Of a stretch of DNA of 64,000 nucleotides, positions 11,979 to 25,649 are shown in pieces (the first letter of the stretch is position 1; every line of letters starts with the position of its first letter). Below the pieces are notes generated by a model. The model was not told the DNA's origin. It was given only the letters and a program-made list of their open reading frames with translations, and ran no database searches. A program made the position numbers and the translations under genes. The stretch is from Panonychus citri (taxonomy: Eukaryota; Arthropoda; Arachnida; Trombidiformes; Tetranychidae). The stretch is taken from NCBI RefSeq assembly GCF_014898815.1, contig NW_026515539.1, positions 2,418,001 through 2,482,000 on the forward strand, in the 5' to 3' direction.

Positions 11979-14900
11979 GGAAAATGATATTAGTCAAAAT
12001 GGTAATTATGATAATCAACTAATTACAATTTAATTGAATTGCTTTCTAACCAAATTGTATCAATTACCATTTATCACAATCAGTATTGATTGTTGGTTGA
12101 AATAAGTTAATCAACTTTAAATCAGTTGAGTTGATTGAACACATTGGGAAACTTGTATTCAAATGATTAATTCTGATTGAATGTTGGAAGTTTAACTCTT
12201 CCTGTGACAATCAAATCAATTCAAATAACTTGATTGTTGATCATCATCATCATCATCATCACAGTTAATGATTTAATTTGACAAGGAAAGGTAATATAAT
12301 CAACAATCAAATTGTGGATCAGCAAAAAAAAAGGTAAAAATTGATTTTATAAAAGTGTAAATGATCAACATTGTTACTTCCTGAGAGAAAAAAAAGTTTT
12401 TTAAATTGTTGGCAATTTATTTTGTGATGAATATTGGATGATAACAACAATCAAGCTCGTCAATCAACTGATTCAGTCAGCAATCAGTTGATCATGAAAC
12501 GTAAATTCAAATTACTTTGTATTTATCATGTTGACAGAATGTTATTTTTTTTCAAATTCCCGTTCATATTATCAATGTCAAGCCAATATAATATTAAATT
12601 GTTATTAGATATTGATTATGAGTTTTATTATCATCATCAGTCATTATTATCAATTGTGATGATAATCATGATGATGAAATAAATTACCATGATCCAATGA
12701 TTACTAATAAATGATGATGATGATGATGATAATTTAGATGCACTTTGAATCATTTTAAAGTTGCTGATAAATTTTTGACAAAATTAATATCCGGTTTCTG
12801 AAGAGTTTCCAGTTTTTTTTCCTGATTAACTTTTACACCTCATGAAAATATCCATTCATTGTTCAGTTACCTTCAGGGTTAAACGAACCATTGATTGATT
12901 CATTGACAGAGAATTCATTTGATGTTCCAATAAGATTGTGAACATTTTTCCTTTGAAAATTAGATTCTTGAGGTCTCAGGTCTCAGAATTATTAATATTT
13001 TCATTTATCGAAAATTTCAAAGTTCCAGAATGAATTTATTTTTCGATTTCTTTTTCATTTCGAATCAATAATAATGATAATCACTGATCTGAACATTGAT
13101 TATCATGGGGAAAATCAACAATTAGGACGAAATCTTATTTTCTAATTAGAATAAACTTAATTATAAACAATCAAAGTTGTAGGAAGTTGATGATAAATGA
13201 TTATCATGTTTGTCAACAGTTAATTATCATCTCAATTGATAATTTAATTACTCAGATAATCATTTGAATGATTAAGGTAAAAAAAAGGTCTCAGAGTAAC
13301 AATTTCAAGAGTAATAATTATCATATGAATTGAACTCAATTATTAACAATTCACCTTGATTGTGATCACGATTAACTTATTTATAGTAAATGATAAAGTT
13401 TCCCATTAAAACCAATCCCATAGCAATTTAAATCCATGATTAAGTTAATCAATAATGTGATCAAGTGTTAATAGGTTACGATTAAGATGTGACTTGATTG
13501 TTTGTTTATTTTTGATTGTTCATCATTATAATGGTAATAAAAATAAACATTTAACAGTAATCCAATTGTCACAAAGTAAAATGGTTAACTTTAATTCACA
13601 ACAATTAACTTTTTGCCAACAGTTTAATGATTCAACATAATAACAGTTACATTGGAGTTTTTTTTATATTATTTTCGAACAAAAAAAACCATTGAATCAG
13701 AAAAGAATGAAATAAAAAAGAGAATAGTTCTAGAACTATTTTCGATCAATATCGAAACAATAACGATAATTTAATTTTATCACTTTCCGTTTTCCTAATA
13801 ATTGATTGTAATCAAAATGATAACAATCAGTTAATCATAGAGTAATAACTTTCCGAGAGTTTAGTTAATTGTTTCAATAGGGAGGGAGAAAACAAAAAGT
13901 TAACTCAACTTTTGTTCACATTAAATTGTGATCAAATGTTAGGTAATTAAATTAAACATAGAAACACAGACATAATCAGTTATCACAATTAACGTTGTTA
14001 TTAACAATTAAATTGGGCTTAGTGTAGACAATCAACATTTTTGATTATCTTTAATCGTTAATCTTTTGTCTTGATTAACCAAAGACAGAAAATTGTTGAT
14101 TAAAACAAAAGGGAAATGATTAAGGCGGAAAGAGTTGATACCTTGAATTATTAGCTACGATTATATAATATGCTAATTAAAGATTGGAGATAATTAATAA
14201 ACAGTTGAGTAATTAAGCTTAATCATCGTCATTAATTAATCTTCATCTAACCTTTTCTTTCTAACTCATTAGCATGATTATCATCCTGTTCCACCTCCTT
14301 TCCAACCCTTGGAACTTTTTTTCCTACACTCTGTCTATTCCTCTTCCACCACCACCACCCACTCTCATGGTAATTTAATGATAACTAATTAAATCTAAAT
14401 AATAATAAACTTAATTGAACTTCATCACCATCATCATCATCTTTCCCCTCAATGAATACCTCATCTAATTATCTACTGATTGTTAACTCTGGTTACTTGT
14501 CACTCTCGGTGAATCTATATGCTCATGAATTTAATTCAGTTCCCATGATGATGATGAAAAGTAATCATATCCTTAGGGAGTATTTTTTTCATCTTTGATT
14601 AAATTCAATTTCAAAGATGATTCATTTTATTCTGACTTGATCATGTTTCTTTGTTCGTTGTTTGTTTTCGGTTCCTGTTGAGTTTTCATGATTATTATTC
14701 ACCTTTTGTAAGTTATTTCATTTCAATCAACTGATTTTAATCGTAAGATTTGTGGGAAATTAAAGGAAAGTTTCATGGAAATAATGATTTACCAAATAGC
14801 CTCAGAGGATTTGATTTCAATTGAAAAAGATTATTAATATTAGTTTTAGTTGATTTCGAAAATTAAAAACTTTTTCTCTTTTTTTACAAAAAGATCTCGA

Positions 14901-16095
14901 AAATAGATTGACTTTCAGAAAGTAATTCACTTTTTCGGTTCTCAATCATTTCTAGTCGAATCTATCATGATGATTATTTATTTATTCTGATAGTTAACTA
15001 AGAAATTAAATGATCATCGTGATGTTAGTGATTTAAATTGTTTCTGGTTAGCTCATTGAACCAATTCAATTGTAATGATAATCATAATGGTTATTTGATT
15101 GTTGATTGAGATTCTTTTGTTTTTCAATTCAATGAACAATCATCTCATTCAGAATAATGAAGATAATCAGATTAGCTTCATTGAATAGCCTTTATATCTG
15201 GTCAGTAGTACAGGAAGATGAAGATGATGATGATGATGAGATAGGATAAACATAAAAGGAGGAGCATCAACTAGATTATTTGAGATTAATATGAAATATC
15301 ATTGGTCAATTATGTTTAGAATTAGAAAAAGAAAGAAAAAATCAGAGAGAGAGAGAGAGAGAGAGATGTGAAGATAAAAATAGTTACAGTATTAAGGTCG
15401 TAAGTGTGAACATTTTTATCGAAAGTTCTAATCTTGCAAATTCGAGGATAAACTTTTTCAAAAGTTTTCATCTTTATCTTTAACAACAACTTGACTTTTC
15501 AGTCAATGATATTTATCAGTAAAAGTTAACAGTTAATAAGAAAATGAGATTTTTTTCTCTGTAAAAAAGAAAGAGAAGATAAGAGAGAAGAAAGAGGATG
15601 ATAAGAATGAAAGAAATCTATTTTTCTCTTTGTTAACTTACCTTTTAACAATCAAATTACCTTTTCAAGTTAACTTTTTTGTTCGAACTTCAGAAAACCG
15701 CATCACTGTGAAAGGAAAGGAGAAAAAAATTTATCTCTATCATCCTCAGCTTCTATTCCATAGTATCTTAGCCTTTTCCATAGTTATTTCTTTCTGACTC
15801 CTCCCTTTATTATCTTCCTCTTTCTTCCTTCTCTCTATTATGTTCCACTGCTTCTGGTTCAAGGTAAAAGGTGGAAAAGATTAGAAAACACCGACTCAGA
15901 GAGTTATCATCATTCTCTCTCTCTCTCTCTTCATGGTACATCATTGACTGAATGAATGACAGGTAAGGGATAAGGATGATGAACAAGACAATAAGACTAA
16001 ATGTTTGACAAGCAAGAGAAAGGATAAACCTACCATTGGGTTAACAAGAAAAAAAAGAGAAGGAAAATAAGAACGGAACCGGAAATAAAAATTTG

Positions 16096-17173
16096 ATGGT
16101 CAAGTGTAATGGTCAAAATCTCATTTAATGCTAATAACCTAGTAATCATAGAGTAACAACTTATTATCAGTAGAGATTAGAAAAAAAATATTGGTGGTCA
16201 TCATGGAGAGAGTGACCAAAAGTAGGAGGTAAACAAAGGAGTGTGGACTTTTTTTCTTGATGTAAATTGTCAAAACTTTTCAATTACCAGTCAATGATTA
16301 ACAGCAATAAGAAGACACAATTAACTATTCTTAGTATTATCTAAATACACTCGAAATAATTAATGGTCAAGAACTTGATTGTTTAACCAAAACAATAATT
16401 AGAGGAAAGAAAAAAATCAGAACAAAGTTTTCGAGATCAACATATTTCGAGGAACTGGCAAGAAAAAAAAACTTTTGCCAAAGTTTCGAGTTGAATGAAA
16501 AATCAAATTCAATACAAGAACATAAACAGAATGCTGAATTGGGAAGATATTAAATGAAACTAAATGAAAACTGATTGACTGGTCATTTAATGGACAAAGT
16601 CAAACTGGACATTAATTTTGATTTGATTTGACTCAATCAACTTGAAAAGGCTCAACAATCAAAGTTAACCAAACTTCAAGTGGCTTCCATGTACAAAATA
16701 ATAGGTAAATTTGATTCACAATCTTAAGCTATTATAATTGTTATTGTTATAATCATCATCATCATTATTGTTATTATATTGATTGTTATTGTTATATTGT
16801 AATGATAATGCTGATAAGTGACTTACAATTTGAATGGTCAAGGACTGGAGATAATGGACAATACAAAATTACCATTGACACCTTTTCAATTTCAATGTTA
16901 TTCCAACTTTTGTTACTTTTTTTTCTCTCTCACTTTCATCTCTACTCTCCACTGGTCAGTAAATAGTCTCAAAAGAACTGGTCACTCTCTATTCTGGTAC
17001 ATACAATGAAAACGATGACCAGATGAAAAGGTAAACGAGAGAGAGAGAGAGCTCGAAGTCACTTGAATGTTCATTGATTCGTGAAATCTAAGCAAAAATT
17101 ACCTTTACAATTATGCTGATAATCAATAACAACAACACATTACTTTTACTGACCGATCCTTGACCAGTGGTCA
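16096..17173. promoter_or_regulatory. TGACCA/TGGTCA hexamer cluster 3
   Basis: About twelve TGACCA/TGGTCA hexamers lie in 1.1 kb, ending with the perfect pair TTGACCAGTGGTCAGTG near 17158-17173. Several TGGACA motifs lie between them. The density matches the cluster at 10886. Confidence 0.35.
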
Positions 17174-17935
17174 GTGTAAAAATTGCAATCAAATTTTTCC
17201 CATTTGATATACTTAACCATCCATCGCTAATCTAAGTGTTGGTATATTTGATTACCAGAGGACAGTTAAATTCCTGTAATTAACAATTTGTAATATAATT
17301 AAGATGATTAACTAAATAATATGATTCTCGATGATTAGTCATTTATTTTATTCTGTTTCCTCTAATTGATCAATCAATTTGATTGCTTGAGTGTCAATTA
17401 ACTGGTTGTAATGATTAACATTAGTATTGGGGGACAAATAATGAATGATTTATTTTTAAATTGTATTTAAATTGCTCATTAACATTTAACTTATCATGTT
17501 GATTGTTTCACTCATTCATTATATCATCAACATTAATAGATAATCACAATTTAAATATGAATAACATTTAAGTGATTACGATGACTATTATAAACTGTAA
17601 CAATCAGCCACCAACAACAATTACTATCAAGCTTTAAAATCAAATCTTTTGTTGATTGTTAAATAATATCATCATCTCTCTCCTTTTTTTTTGATTGTTG
17701 ACAAAAAAAACGTATCAAGAGACACAAAACTTATCTGATTAAATGACGAAAAGTAACTAAATCAATTGTCAACAATTGTGATTGTTATACTCACATGAAT
17801 AGTATGATATTCATGTTATAAACCAATGAAAACAATGAGATTGACACAAGTCTCAGATTATCTCATGTTAATCTTATAAACAAATCGGAAAAAGTTTCAC
17901 TTTGTTTTTAATCACAAGATAAACTAAACTTTTCC

Positions 17936-18065
17936 ACTGTCACCATTACCATTACCACCGTCGAGACCAGCCACTGTCACCCTCCACCTTCACCTCCTCT
18001 TTGTCAACCGTTGATGGCGATGGTGCTAAGCCACGAGGCCACGGAAGTGACTTGGAGGTGATCGT
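17936..18065. other. GC-rich island in the gene-poor region
   Basis: A ~130 bp stretch with clearly higher GC than its surroundings and little low-complexity sequence. It contains a CTCCACCTTCACCTCC tract and, facing it, GGAGGTGATC. Short frames are open on both strands but none is long or recognisable. It could be a conserved noncoding element, an enhancer core or an unrecognised exon. Confidence 0.35.
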
Positions 18066-21000
18066 AATCATTAAAATAACAATCATCAATAATGATACAC
18101 ATTTACTGATATCATCTTTATTGTTGATTGTTACTAAATATCAATGTCCCAATATTAAATTGTACCTTCATTGACCACCCGTTATTTTAATCGTGTGTCT
18201 TGATTGTTGCAAATGATTATAATTCAAAGATTCATAAATATATCTATTCAACAATTTAACCATTTTCTAATCAATGGATATATTAGTAACAATCAACAAT
18301 GATTGAGAATTAATAATCTAATTCTGAAATGAGTAAATGAAAATGGTGAATAATTCATAAGATGAAAGGTATTGATTAACATCAATGACAATTAACTTGG
18401 GAGCAAATTAAATTAAATCAAAATCACAAATGAATATAATAATTGTCAACACATAATAACTAATCTCACCTCTCAACAATTATTATCATCCTAATCAAAA
18501 CAATTTAACCAAAGTAATAAGAGTGATGATAATCTTGAAGATGGGAAAATGTGATTAAAGACTCAACAATCAAGAGTCACCTTAATCTGTTGACCTAATT
18601 GTTTATTAAGAATATCGAAACAATCTCTGAGAAAGAAAAAGTTTTCAAATGTAAAATCCTTTTCATCATCTTTAATCCTAATCCAAATCCAAGTAATCAA
18701 AATATAATATAATAAGTAAAATTGTACAACAATAATAGCTGAAAATATTAATATATTCAGGATAATATTGTTACTTTCAACAATAATAAATGATAATTGA
18801 AAAGTTGATCCGTTTATTATATTATCCGAATGACATTTGATAATCCCATTGATTACCATTGACTCGTTGCTGGTTAAAGACTCACATTGATTCAAAATGT
18901 ATTCACCATGATTATCAATATGTTTAACTAAAGTTAACGTGCTAATAAAAAGCTAATGTCATAATGTGATCATCTATTTATATGTAGATGATTGAGAAAA
19001 AAAAATAATATCGACTTAAAAAACGACTTGATATTAAGGGATAATCACAGGGAGTTAAAGCTAAACTATTGAGTAGAAACCAAATCCCTGTGGATATCAT
19101 ATTATCTTCATCATTGACAGTATCAAATGATGATGATGATGATGATAATGATGATACCGAAAGAGAGAGAGAGAGAAAACCACAGAGAGAAGTTGCTGTT
19201 TGTGGTGAGAAGATGAGAAGATAAATAATAATATGAAGATGATAATCTTATCATCAGATATTTAGATTTATTCATTTCTCTTTTTCTTGTCTTCATCATG
19301 CAAATCAATTTTTCCAGCCAATTGAAATTTCAGGTAAAATCTTTTCTTTCCGGTTTTTAAAGAAAAATAAATGATATTAATAAAAAAGTTACTTTTTGGC
19401 ATCTTCATCATTTCTGATAACTTATTGGCTCATTTACATAAATCATCAATAGTTTTTTTTTCTTGCAAATCGGTGACTTTTTCACCTTTCATTTCATTTG
19501 GAAATCAAGTTACCATGAATAATTTAATGATCTGGGTGATGTATAAAGGTCACAGTCAAGTGATGGTGACCTTGTCATCTCTGTAATTGCAAGATAACTC
19601 CGCTAATCATTGGCTTATCACTATTAAGCGATAAGATAATTAGCATAATGTTATTGTCCATCTCATATTTTATAATCCAGATAATTTTTATCGATAATTT
19701 AATGATAATCAAGCAATCAGATTAATTGACAAACACTTCATTAGCTTAAAAATCAGTTGAAGGTCAACTATTAATTATTTCAATTTTGTCGAAACTTTTC
19801 CGATCCTTTGAGTTTGTGTACACTTTTAGTATCTATGCTCAGTTATTGTGCATGTTTGAAGCATTGACCATTGTCCACTCTGACCGACATTCACCGACGA
19901 TTGTCAACTAATTATCGAGCTAGAAACCGCAAAAATTATTGCTACTCATTATTTATTGCCGTTAATTAGTTTCAACAACAATCGGCAATCAATAAAATAG
20001 AACAATAAAAAAGTAGCTTCTAAAAATTTCTAAAAATAACTGACCAATAAACTGGACACATGGATCACTTTGATGTCATAACAATTGTCGGCGCAATTGA
20101 GCAAATCTTATCTTTAGATTTCATGAGGATTCTTGATAATTTAAAACTCAGTAAAATTTTCTGTCAACTGGTCAACTGATTTTCCATTCAAATTTTAAGA
20201 TAATCTCAATTATATGTTAGATTTATCATGAAACCAGAAAATTATCATGAATAATTTTCCTTCACCTTATTGATGGTGAAAGTTGAACGTTTATTACTTT
20301 TCAAACTAATATAAACTATAAACTCAGAACTATTTTATTTTTTCAACTGAACAGATTGAGATGGTGATAAAAAAGCTGAATGGTTATTTATTATATGCAA
20401 ATAGAGATACAAAAGTTCAGGATGATTGGAAAATATTGAAATAAATTCAAAGATGAGAGATAAAAAAGTTCTCAAAGAAATATTAATAGAATACGATAGA
20501 AGCTCAGGAAAAAGTTCTAAACTGAAAATTCCGAAATAGAATCAGATAGAAAAGGAAACATTATTTCCATGTATAATAATGATATCGACTCGTTTCTCAG
20601 ACACCTATTCCGTTTCCTCCTTCACCCATGTGCCACTCCCATGAAATAATAATAATATTCAAACAATCTGGAAATAAATTTCAATTTTAAAATACGATCC
20701 AAAGTAAAAATCTTTGGATAATAATATCCAACTCCCAGTGTGAATTCATGGGATTCAGGGAACTTGAACTTTCCAAATCACAAATAAACACCTAAAACCT
20801 TATTCACCTTATTCACCATGATAATCATCATCATCATCATCATCATGATAATCTGAACCTTTTTTCCTCAAATAAAACAAGTTGAAATAATAATAATAGT
20901 AAAGTCATAATATCATTTGTGTGACATTCATAAGCCTTGGGAACTCAATCTCATGAAAAACATTCATTTATCTGAATTGATAAGGTTGAAAATTCAATTT

Positions 21001-23487
21001 GAATTTTATAGGCAATTTTACATGATGATAATATTATTTAGCATTTTCATCAACTCAGGAAACTTTTTTTCCTCACACTCCCTTGTCTCCCGTGTTCATG
21101 GTAACTTTCCATGGCTTCTCTCATGTTGATGTCAGGGGAATGAATAATATCAGATAAATTTCAATGTTATTATCATGCAGAAAAAAAGTTCATGGGATAT
21201 AATGGTTTCCATAGGTGAAAATAGTTGATATTATTTGCTCAAGAGTAATTTTCAATTCTCAACTGAGAAATAGATCATGAGAAAGATTCTGAACTTTCCC
21301 CTCCTCCTCCTTTTACCATGAAATTTTGAGAAATTATTTCAATGAGAGAAAAATAATAATTCATTTAATCATCAACTTCTTTTGAAATCATTCAGTTAAT
21401 TCAGTTACTGAAAAGATTTGATTGCTTAATTTGGATAAATACTATAACAGGGAAAAGTTCATTAATTCATTCATTCATTCATCTGATTATCAAGCTGATT
21501 ACTTTAATATCTCAATGAATCAAATGATTATCATGATGTAATTATTTTTCCTTGTGTATGTTAATCAACTCATCATCAATTGATTGAATAATTGTCTTTG
21601 ATTGACATTTGATTACCAATGTTAAATGATTATCAATGTAAATTTTAAATTCAATTATCTCTCAATATGAAATTATCAACTTTGCATCAATGGAATGTGA
21701 ATTAATTTGAATATGCAAATTAGCCAATGATAGTTTGATTTGATTGTTGATCGACATGGTAAATCAACAACAGATTAAGTTATCTAAATCTTCACACCTT
21801 TATTCATAGGCTGTTGATTATTTAATCATTTTATGTAAATTATTGACAGTCAATTATTGATTTTGTAGGTGTAACCCCAAGGGAGGATAAATTTCAAATT
21901 CCACCTTGTAAATTATTCAGCTCATCTACAGGGTTACCTGGTGAAACTATTTTCTTTCAGAAAAAAGCAATCGATTTCATCGCAATGGTTTGACAAGCAT
22001 AAGAAATTGAGACAATTTATTTATTAATATTAGTTAATGGTAATTCTCATTAGTCTCTAATTAAGTTAATTGTTACTTTGTTAATCATATTCATTGAGAA
22101 TAATTAACTTCCCGTGATGAGAAAAAAAAACTCACAAATCACGTTAATTGATATTAATTTGATAATGAATATTGTTAATCATGAATAATTAGTGAAACTT
22201 TTTTCTTCTTCTTCACTTTCATGGTAATTATAACAATCGTCTCATTAAATTGAAATAATTGAATTTCATTTCATCAGAATAACTTTGTTTCTTTCATCTC
22301 TCTCTCTTCTCACTTCATCATCTTCTTGATTTCACATCATTATCATCATGTAATCATGATGATGATTTATCTAAATCATGATAATAATAATAAGAAACTG
22401 ATTGCTCTCCAACTGATTGACTCCTCTAACCTAACAATTACATACAATTTATCTTAACATTAGATCAACATTAACCGTTAATAGCAAGTCGGTGTAATCA
22501 TGATGAAAATAATAATCATCATAATAAAAGATAATAATAATTTTCATCATAACGGTTTCTAATCATCATCATCATAATAATACTTATCATCAGCAGGGAA
22601 TCATCATCATCATCAGAATTATTATCATCATGTTAATAATGGCTTCATCTCCTTACCATGGGGATATTATCATGATCATGGGTTAGGGTGGGTAATGGAG
22701 GTGGTTAAATTATCCAATCATTTTGCTTACTCCTTTTAACCATAACAATTTATTTCATTATTAACAAACCAATATTATTATTACCTCATTTGATGTGTTA
22801 ATGATGATGATAATATGATGTTTATGTTGTTCAATTAACTTTATTATTTTCATCATCATCATGATAAGAATAAGGAAGAAATAAAACTGATAACAGTTTC
22901 TTCAGATTAATTATTGTAATAGATAATTAAGATTACTGAATGTGTTGTTGATTCTCATTTCATTTTTATCAATAAGAAAATCGATATTTTCATTATCTCT
23001 TCCATTGGATGAAAGCATTCAATAGTTTCAACTATTTTTTTCATGTTCAATTTTTTTTCATTTGGTGTCGATTTTGATTTTGACATGATGATGATGATGG
23101 TGAGTAGAACATGATATGTTCTTATATTGGATATAAAGATGAAGAGATTTATATGGATGATAAGATAGATGAAAAAAATATGATGATGATAAGGACGAGG
23201 ATGAAAAGTGAATGAGAAAATGTCACTGGATGTAACAAAAAAGAAGTCAAGTTAATTGGAAGAAGAAAAATAAACAAGAAACTATTACATTGGAACGGAA
23301 ATTGTGAGACCAAGAAGACAAAGGTAGAGATGATGAAGATGAAGAGATTTCAATAAAGAGAGAGAGAGAGAGAGTAAGAGTCAATTGAGGCGAAAGAGAA
23401 TTGTGATTGGATGTTATTAGATGAGAAAAAATAGAAGAAGGAAAATGATGAGATGAGCCAATCAGGAAGAAGAAAAAAGATGATGAG

Positions 23488-23490
<3 letters not shown>

Positions 23491-23573
<83 letters not shown>
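23491..23573. repeat. Long (GA)n microsatellite
   Basis: About 83 bp of uninterrupted GA dinucleotides, the longest array in the window, in a ~500 bp purine-rich block. Confidence 0.95.
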
Positions 23574-23577
<4 letters not shown>

Positions 23578-24465
23578 AAAAGATGAAAACTCATTTAACC
23601 ATTAAACTAGAGTGAAGATTGATTTAGTGATAGAGAGACATTACGTTTCGAGAATGAACAAAAAGGTTTGAGAGATAAAAAGAAAGAAAGAAAGAAAGAG
23701 AATGATGATGATGATGATAGAAAGACAGGAGATGAAAAAGATAAGGTGAGAATAAATGAGAGAGATGATGAGGTTAAACGAGAAGAAGAAGAAGAAGATT
23801 TATCAACAATTCGAAGAGAGTATTTTTCTTCCTCTAATGACAAACTCTTTCCTATTATCATCTTCATCCTCATCCCTTAGCATCCTCATCTTCTTGATTC
23901 TGGTTAACCTAAAAGCTTAAGATGATCATTTCATTTACTGATGACCTTAGGGTTAAAACATCATGGAGATAGAAAGAGGATGAAGATGATCATCAAAATC
24001 TTAAGACAATGAAAATATTACAATTACAAGTGAGAAAAGATGATAAGGAAGATAAGATAATATCCAGAAAAAAAAGAAGATGAAAAAATTAACTCAGACA
24101 AAGGAAAAGTAAAAAATGAGGATGAAAAAAAGGTGATGAAGTTTGGGTGGAATTAACTTCTTGTTCAGTAATAAAAATGTTATCATCATCATCTGAAGAC
24201 AAAGTTAGTTAATTGACTATGATTATAAATAAACTCTCATCAGGAAGGATAATGTATTTTAATTTAGGTCCCGTTATTAATTGGCTTCATCATCATCAAC
24301 TCATTAAGATAATTTGCTTTTTCATCATAATGATGAAGATGAGGGAGAAAAAAACAACAAACAAAAGTATCAACTGTTGGTACAAAGGCAAAGTGTATCA
24401 TTCAACGAGATTATAGTTTCCATTCATTATTATATCACTTTTTTGCTCATGATAAAAATCATTCC

Positions 24466-24865
24466 TGTAAGGGGATTAGGCATCAATTACGTCATCTTAT
24501 TTCTTTCCCCTATTTATCTTATCTAAATACCACGTGATACATTTAATTTCTCCCTTTAACCTCTAGGGCAATTGATATAAAAAGCCAATACAAACACACA
24601 ATTAATCAGAATTAGATTTCAAGTGTTACTCTCTTTAATTACTGTTAATTTCTAATTACTCACTCTCTTTATTGTTGTTAAATCTTTTGTTTAAACCCCT
24701 TTAATTAACCTTCAAATTTACTTAACCACAGTTCATGTTTACTAACCCCAAATTAAATAAGTTCAATTAATAAAAGTGCTATTCCTAAAAGTAACTTCGC
24801 CTTAGAATTAGTTCATCCTTTCTCGGAATCCCTGGTAGGGTTGTCTTAGTACAAATATACTTACA
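24466..24865 (+). repeat. 5' LTR
   Basis: A 400 bp repeat, TGTAAGGGG...TACTTACA, matching 34573-34968. The bases preceding it, ATTCC (24461-24465), are repeated directly after the 3' LTR. Confidence 0.97.
24487..24583 (+). promoter_or_regulatory. LTR promoter elements
   Basis: Inside the LTR lie a CRE/ATF-like TTACGTCAT (24487-24495), an E-box CACGTG (24531-24536) and a TATA-like TATAAAAA (24576-24583), in an order and spacing suited to Pol II transcription of the element. Identified by motif only. Confidence 0.5.
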
Positions 24866-24868
24866 TAT

Positions 24869-24886
24869 TGGTGGAGATGTCTCTGC
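24869..24886 (+). other. Candidate primer binding site
   Basis: Three bases after the 5' LTR comes a TGG-starting stretch (TGGTGGAGATGTCTC...), where a tRNA 3' end ending in CCA could prime minus-strand synthesis. I could not assign the tRNA. Confidence 0.4.
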
Positions 24887-25020
24887 TAATTTAAAGCGAA
24901 AGTTTCTTCAAATTGAGCTCTCTTACAATCACCTTTAAGAAACAACCTATAAGTAAGCTTCGGGCTAACCCATAAGCTTAAAACTTCCGTTTCCTGATTC
25001 CTGCACTTCAAAGGTCTCTT

Positions 25021-25058
25021 GTGTTGGTTCGGGAACAAGGCCCTTGTTCCCCCAACAC
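25021..25058 (+). repeat. Palindrome of the AAGG-N-CCTT family, leader copy
   Basis: GTGTTGG (25021-25027) pairs with CCAACAC (25052-25058), and GGGAACAAGG with CCTTGTTCCC around one central C. It is the first of about 20 such palindromes in this element and lies in the untranslated leader. Confidence 0.8.
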
Positions 25059-25139
25059 TCAACCTTCGATTGTCCCTTCGGTGAACATCTATAACTGTGA
25101 TAAGTGTTAAGTGATTAAGTGGTGAAATAAAGGGTGAAA

Positions 25140-25649
25140 ATGTTTTGTGAAAACTCCAAAAGATCTCCAACTCATCCCAAAGCTAGAAATGAAAACATCT
25201 CTAGAAATGAACTCATTGGTATCGCCATTGAGTGGGGCATTAACAACCCAACTCAAAAACCTGATGTAAAATTACAGAAAGAAATCTGGGAAGCCCAGGT
25301 AATACAACAAATGTTTGAATCGGATGGAGAAGAACTTCCACTCGATTATGGAATCGACTCAAAGCGAGAGTTTCCTGTTAAATGGATGGATGGAATCGAA
25401 TTGAGAAAGATTGGTCTTGATTTTGATTCCCTTAGTACTCTAATTAGAGCTAAGATATACCAAATTGAGCGTTTTAAAGCGTATACGAAGAAACAAATGG
25501 AAGAAGATTTGGATCTTCCCCCTGCAGTAGCCACTCTATTGGCAAACAAATACTCATCAATGGAATCAACTACCATGTTACAAAGTCTAGAAAGACTAAA
25601 TCTTCAAGATAAAGAAAAACAATTAAATTTTGCCCAAACAAGCTCTTAA
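25140..25649 (+). CDS. ORF1, probable N-terminal Gag region
   Basis: A 169-residue frame starting at the first ATG after the leader. It has no motif I recognise: it is helical-looking, rich in Lys, Glu and Leu, with no membrane segment. It precedes and overlaps by 23 nt the frame that carries capsid-like sequence, a zinc knuckle and pol, which lies one nucleotide forward. This fits either the N-terminal part of Gag linked to the rest by +1 frameshifting, as in yeast Ty3 but earlier in Gag, or a simple indel. Translation of the second frame would otherwise need its own start. Confidence 0.65.
   Translation: MFCENSKRSPTHPKARNENISRNELIGIAIEWGINNPTQKPDVKLQKEIWEAQVIQQMFESDGEELPLDYGIDSKREFPVKWMDGIELRKIGLDFDSLSTLIRAKIYQIERFKAYTKKQMEEDLDLPPAVATLLANKYSSMESTTMLQSLERLNLQDKEKQLNFAQTSS

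Larger units (their letters stand above)
3818..24465. other. Gene-poor region downstream of the Msx pair
   Basis: About 20.6 kb of AT-rich sequence in which I found no convincing coding exon, RNA gene or transposon. Open frames here are short and low in complexity (Ser/Leu-, Glu/Lys- or Ile-rich) and follow microsatellites. It holds several dinucleotide and ATC arrays, a GC-rich island at 17936-18065, and clusters of TGACCA/TGGTCA hexamers. A long gene-free stretch beside developmental homeobox genes in an otherwise compact genome suggests enhancers. That is inference from position. Confidence 0.6.

Noticed and set aside
18563..18895. 110-codon minus-strand frame with hydrophobic stretch
   Set aside because: Composition simply follows AT-rich DNA (Ile, Asn, Phe); no recognised motif and no flanking exon candidates.
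23247..23880. Ser/Leu-rich and Glu/Lys-rich frames on both strands
   Set aside because: They follow the (GA)n array and neighbouring purine-rich DNA; no domain or codon signal.
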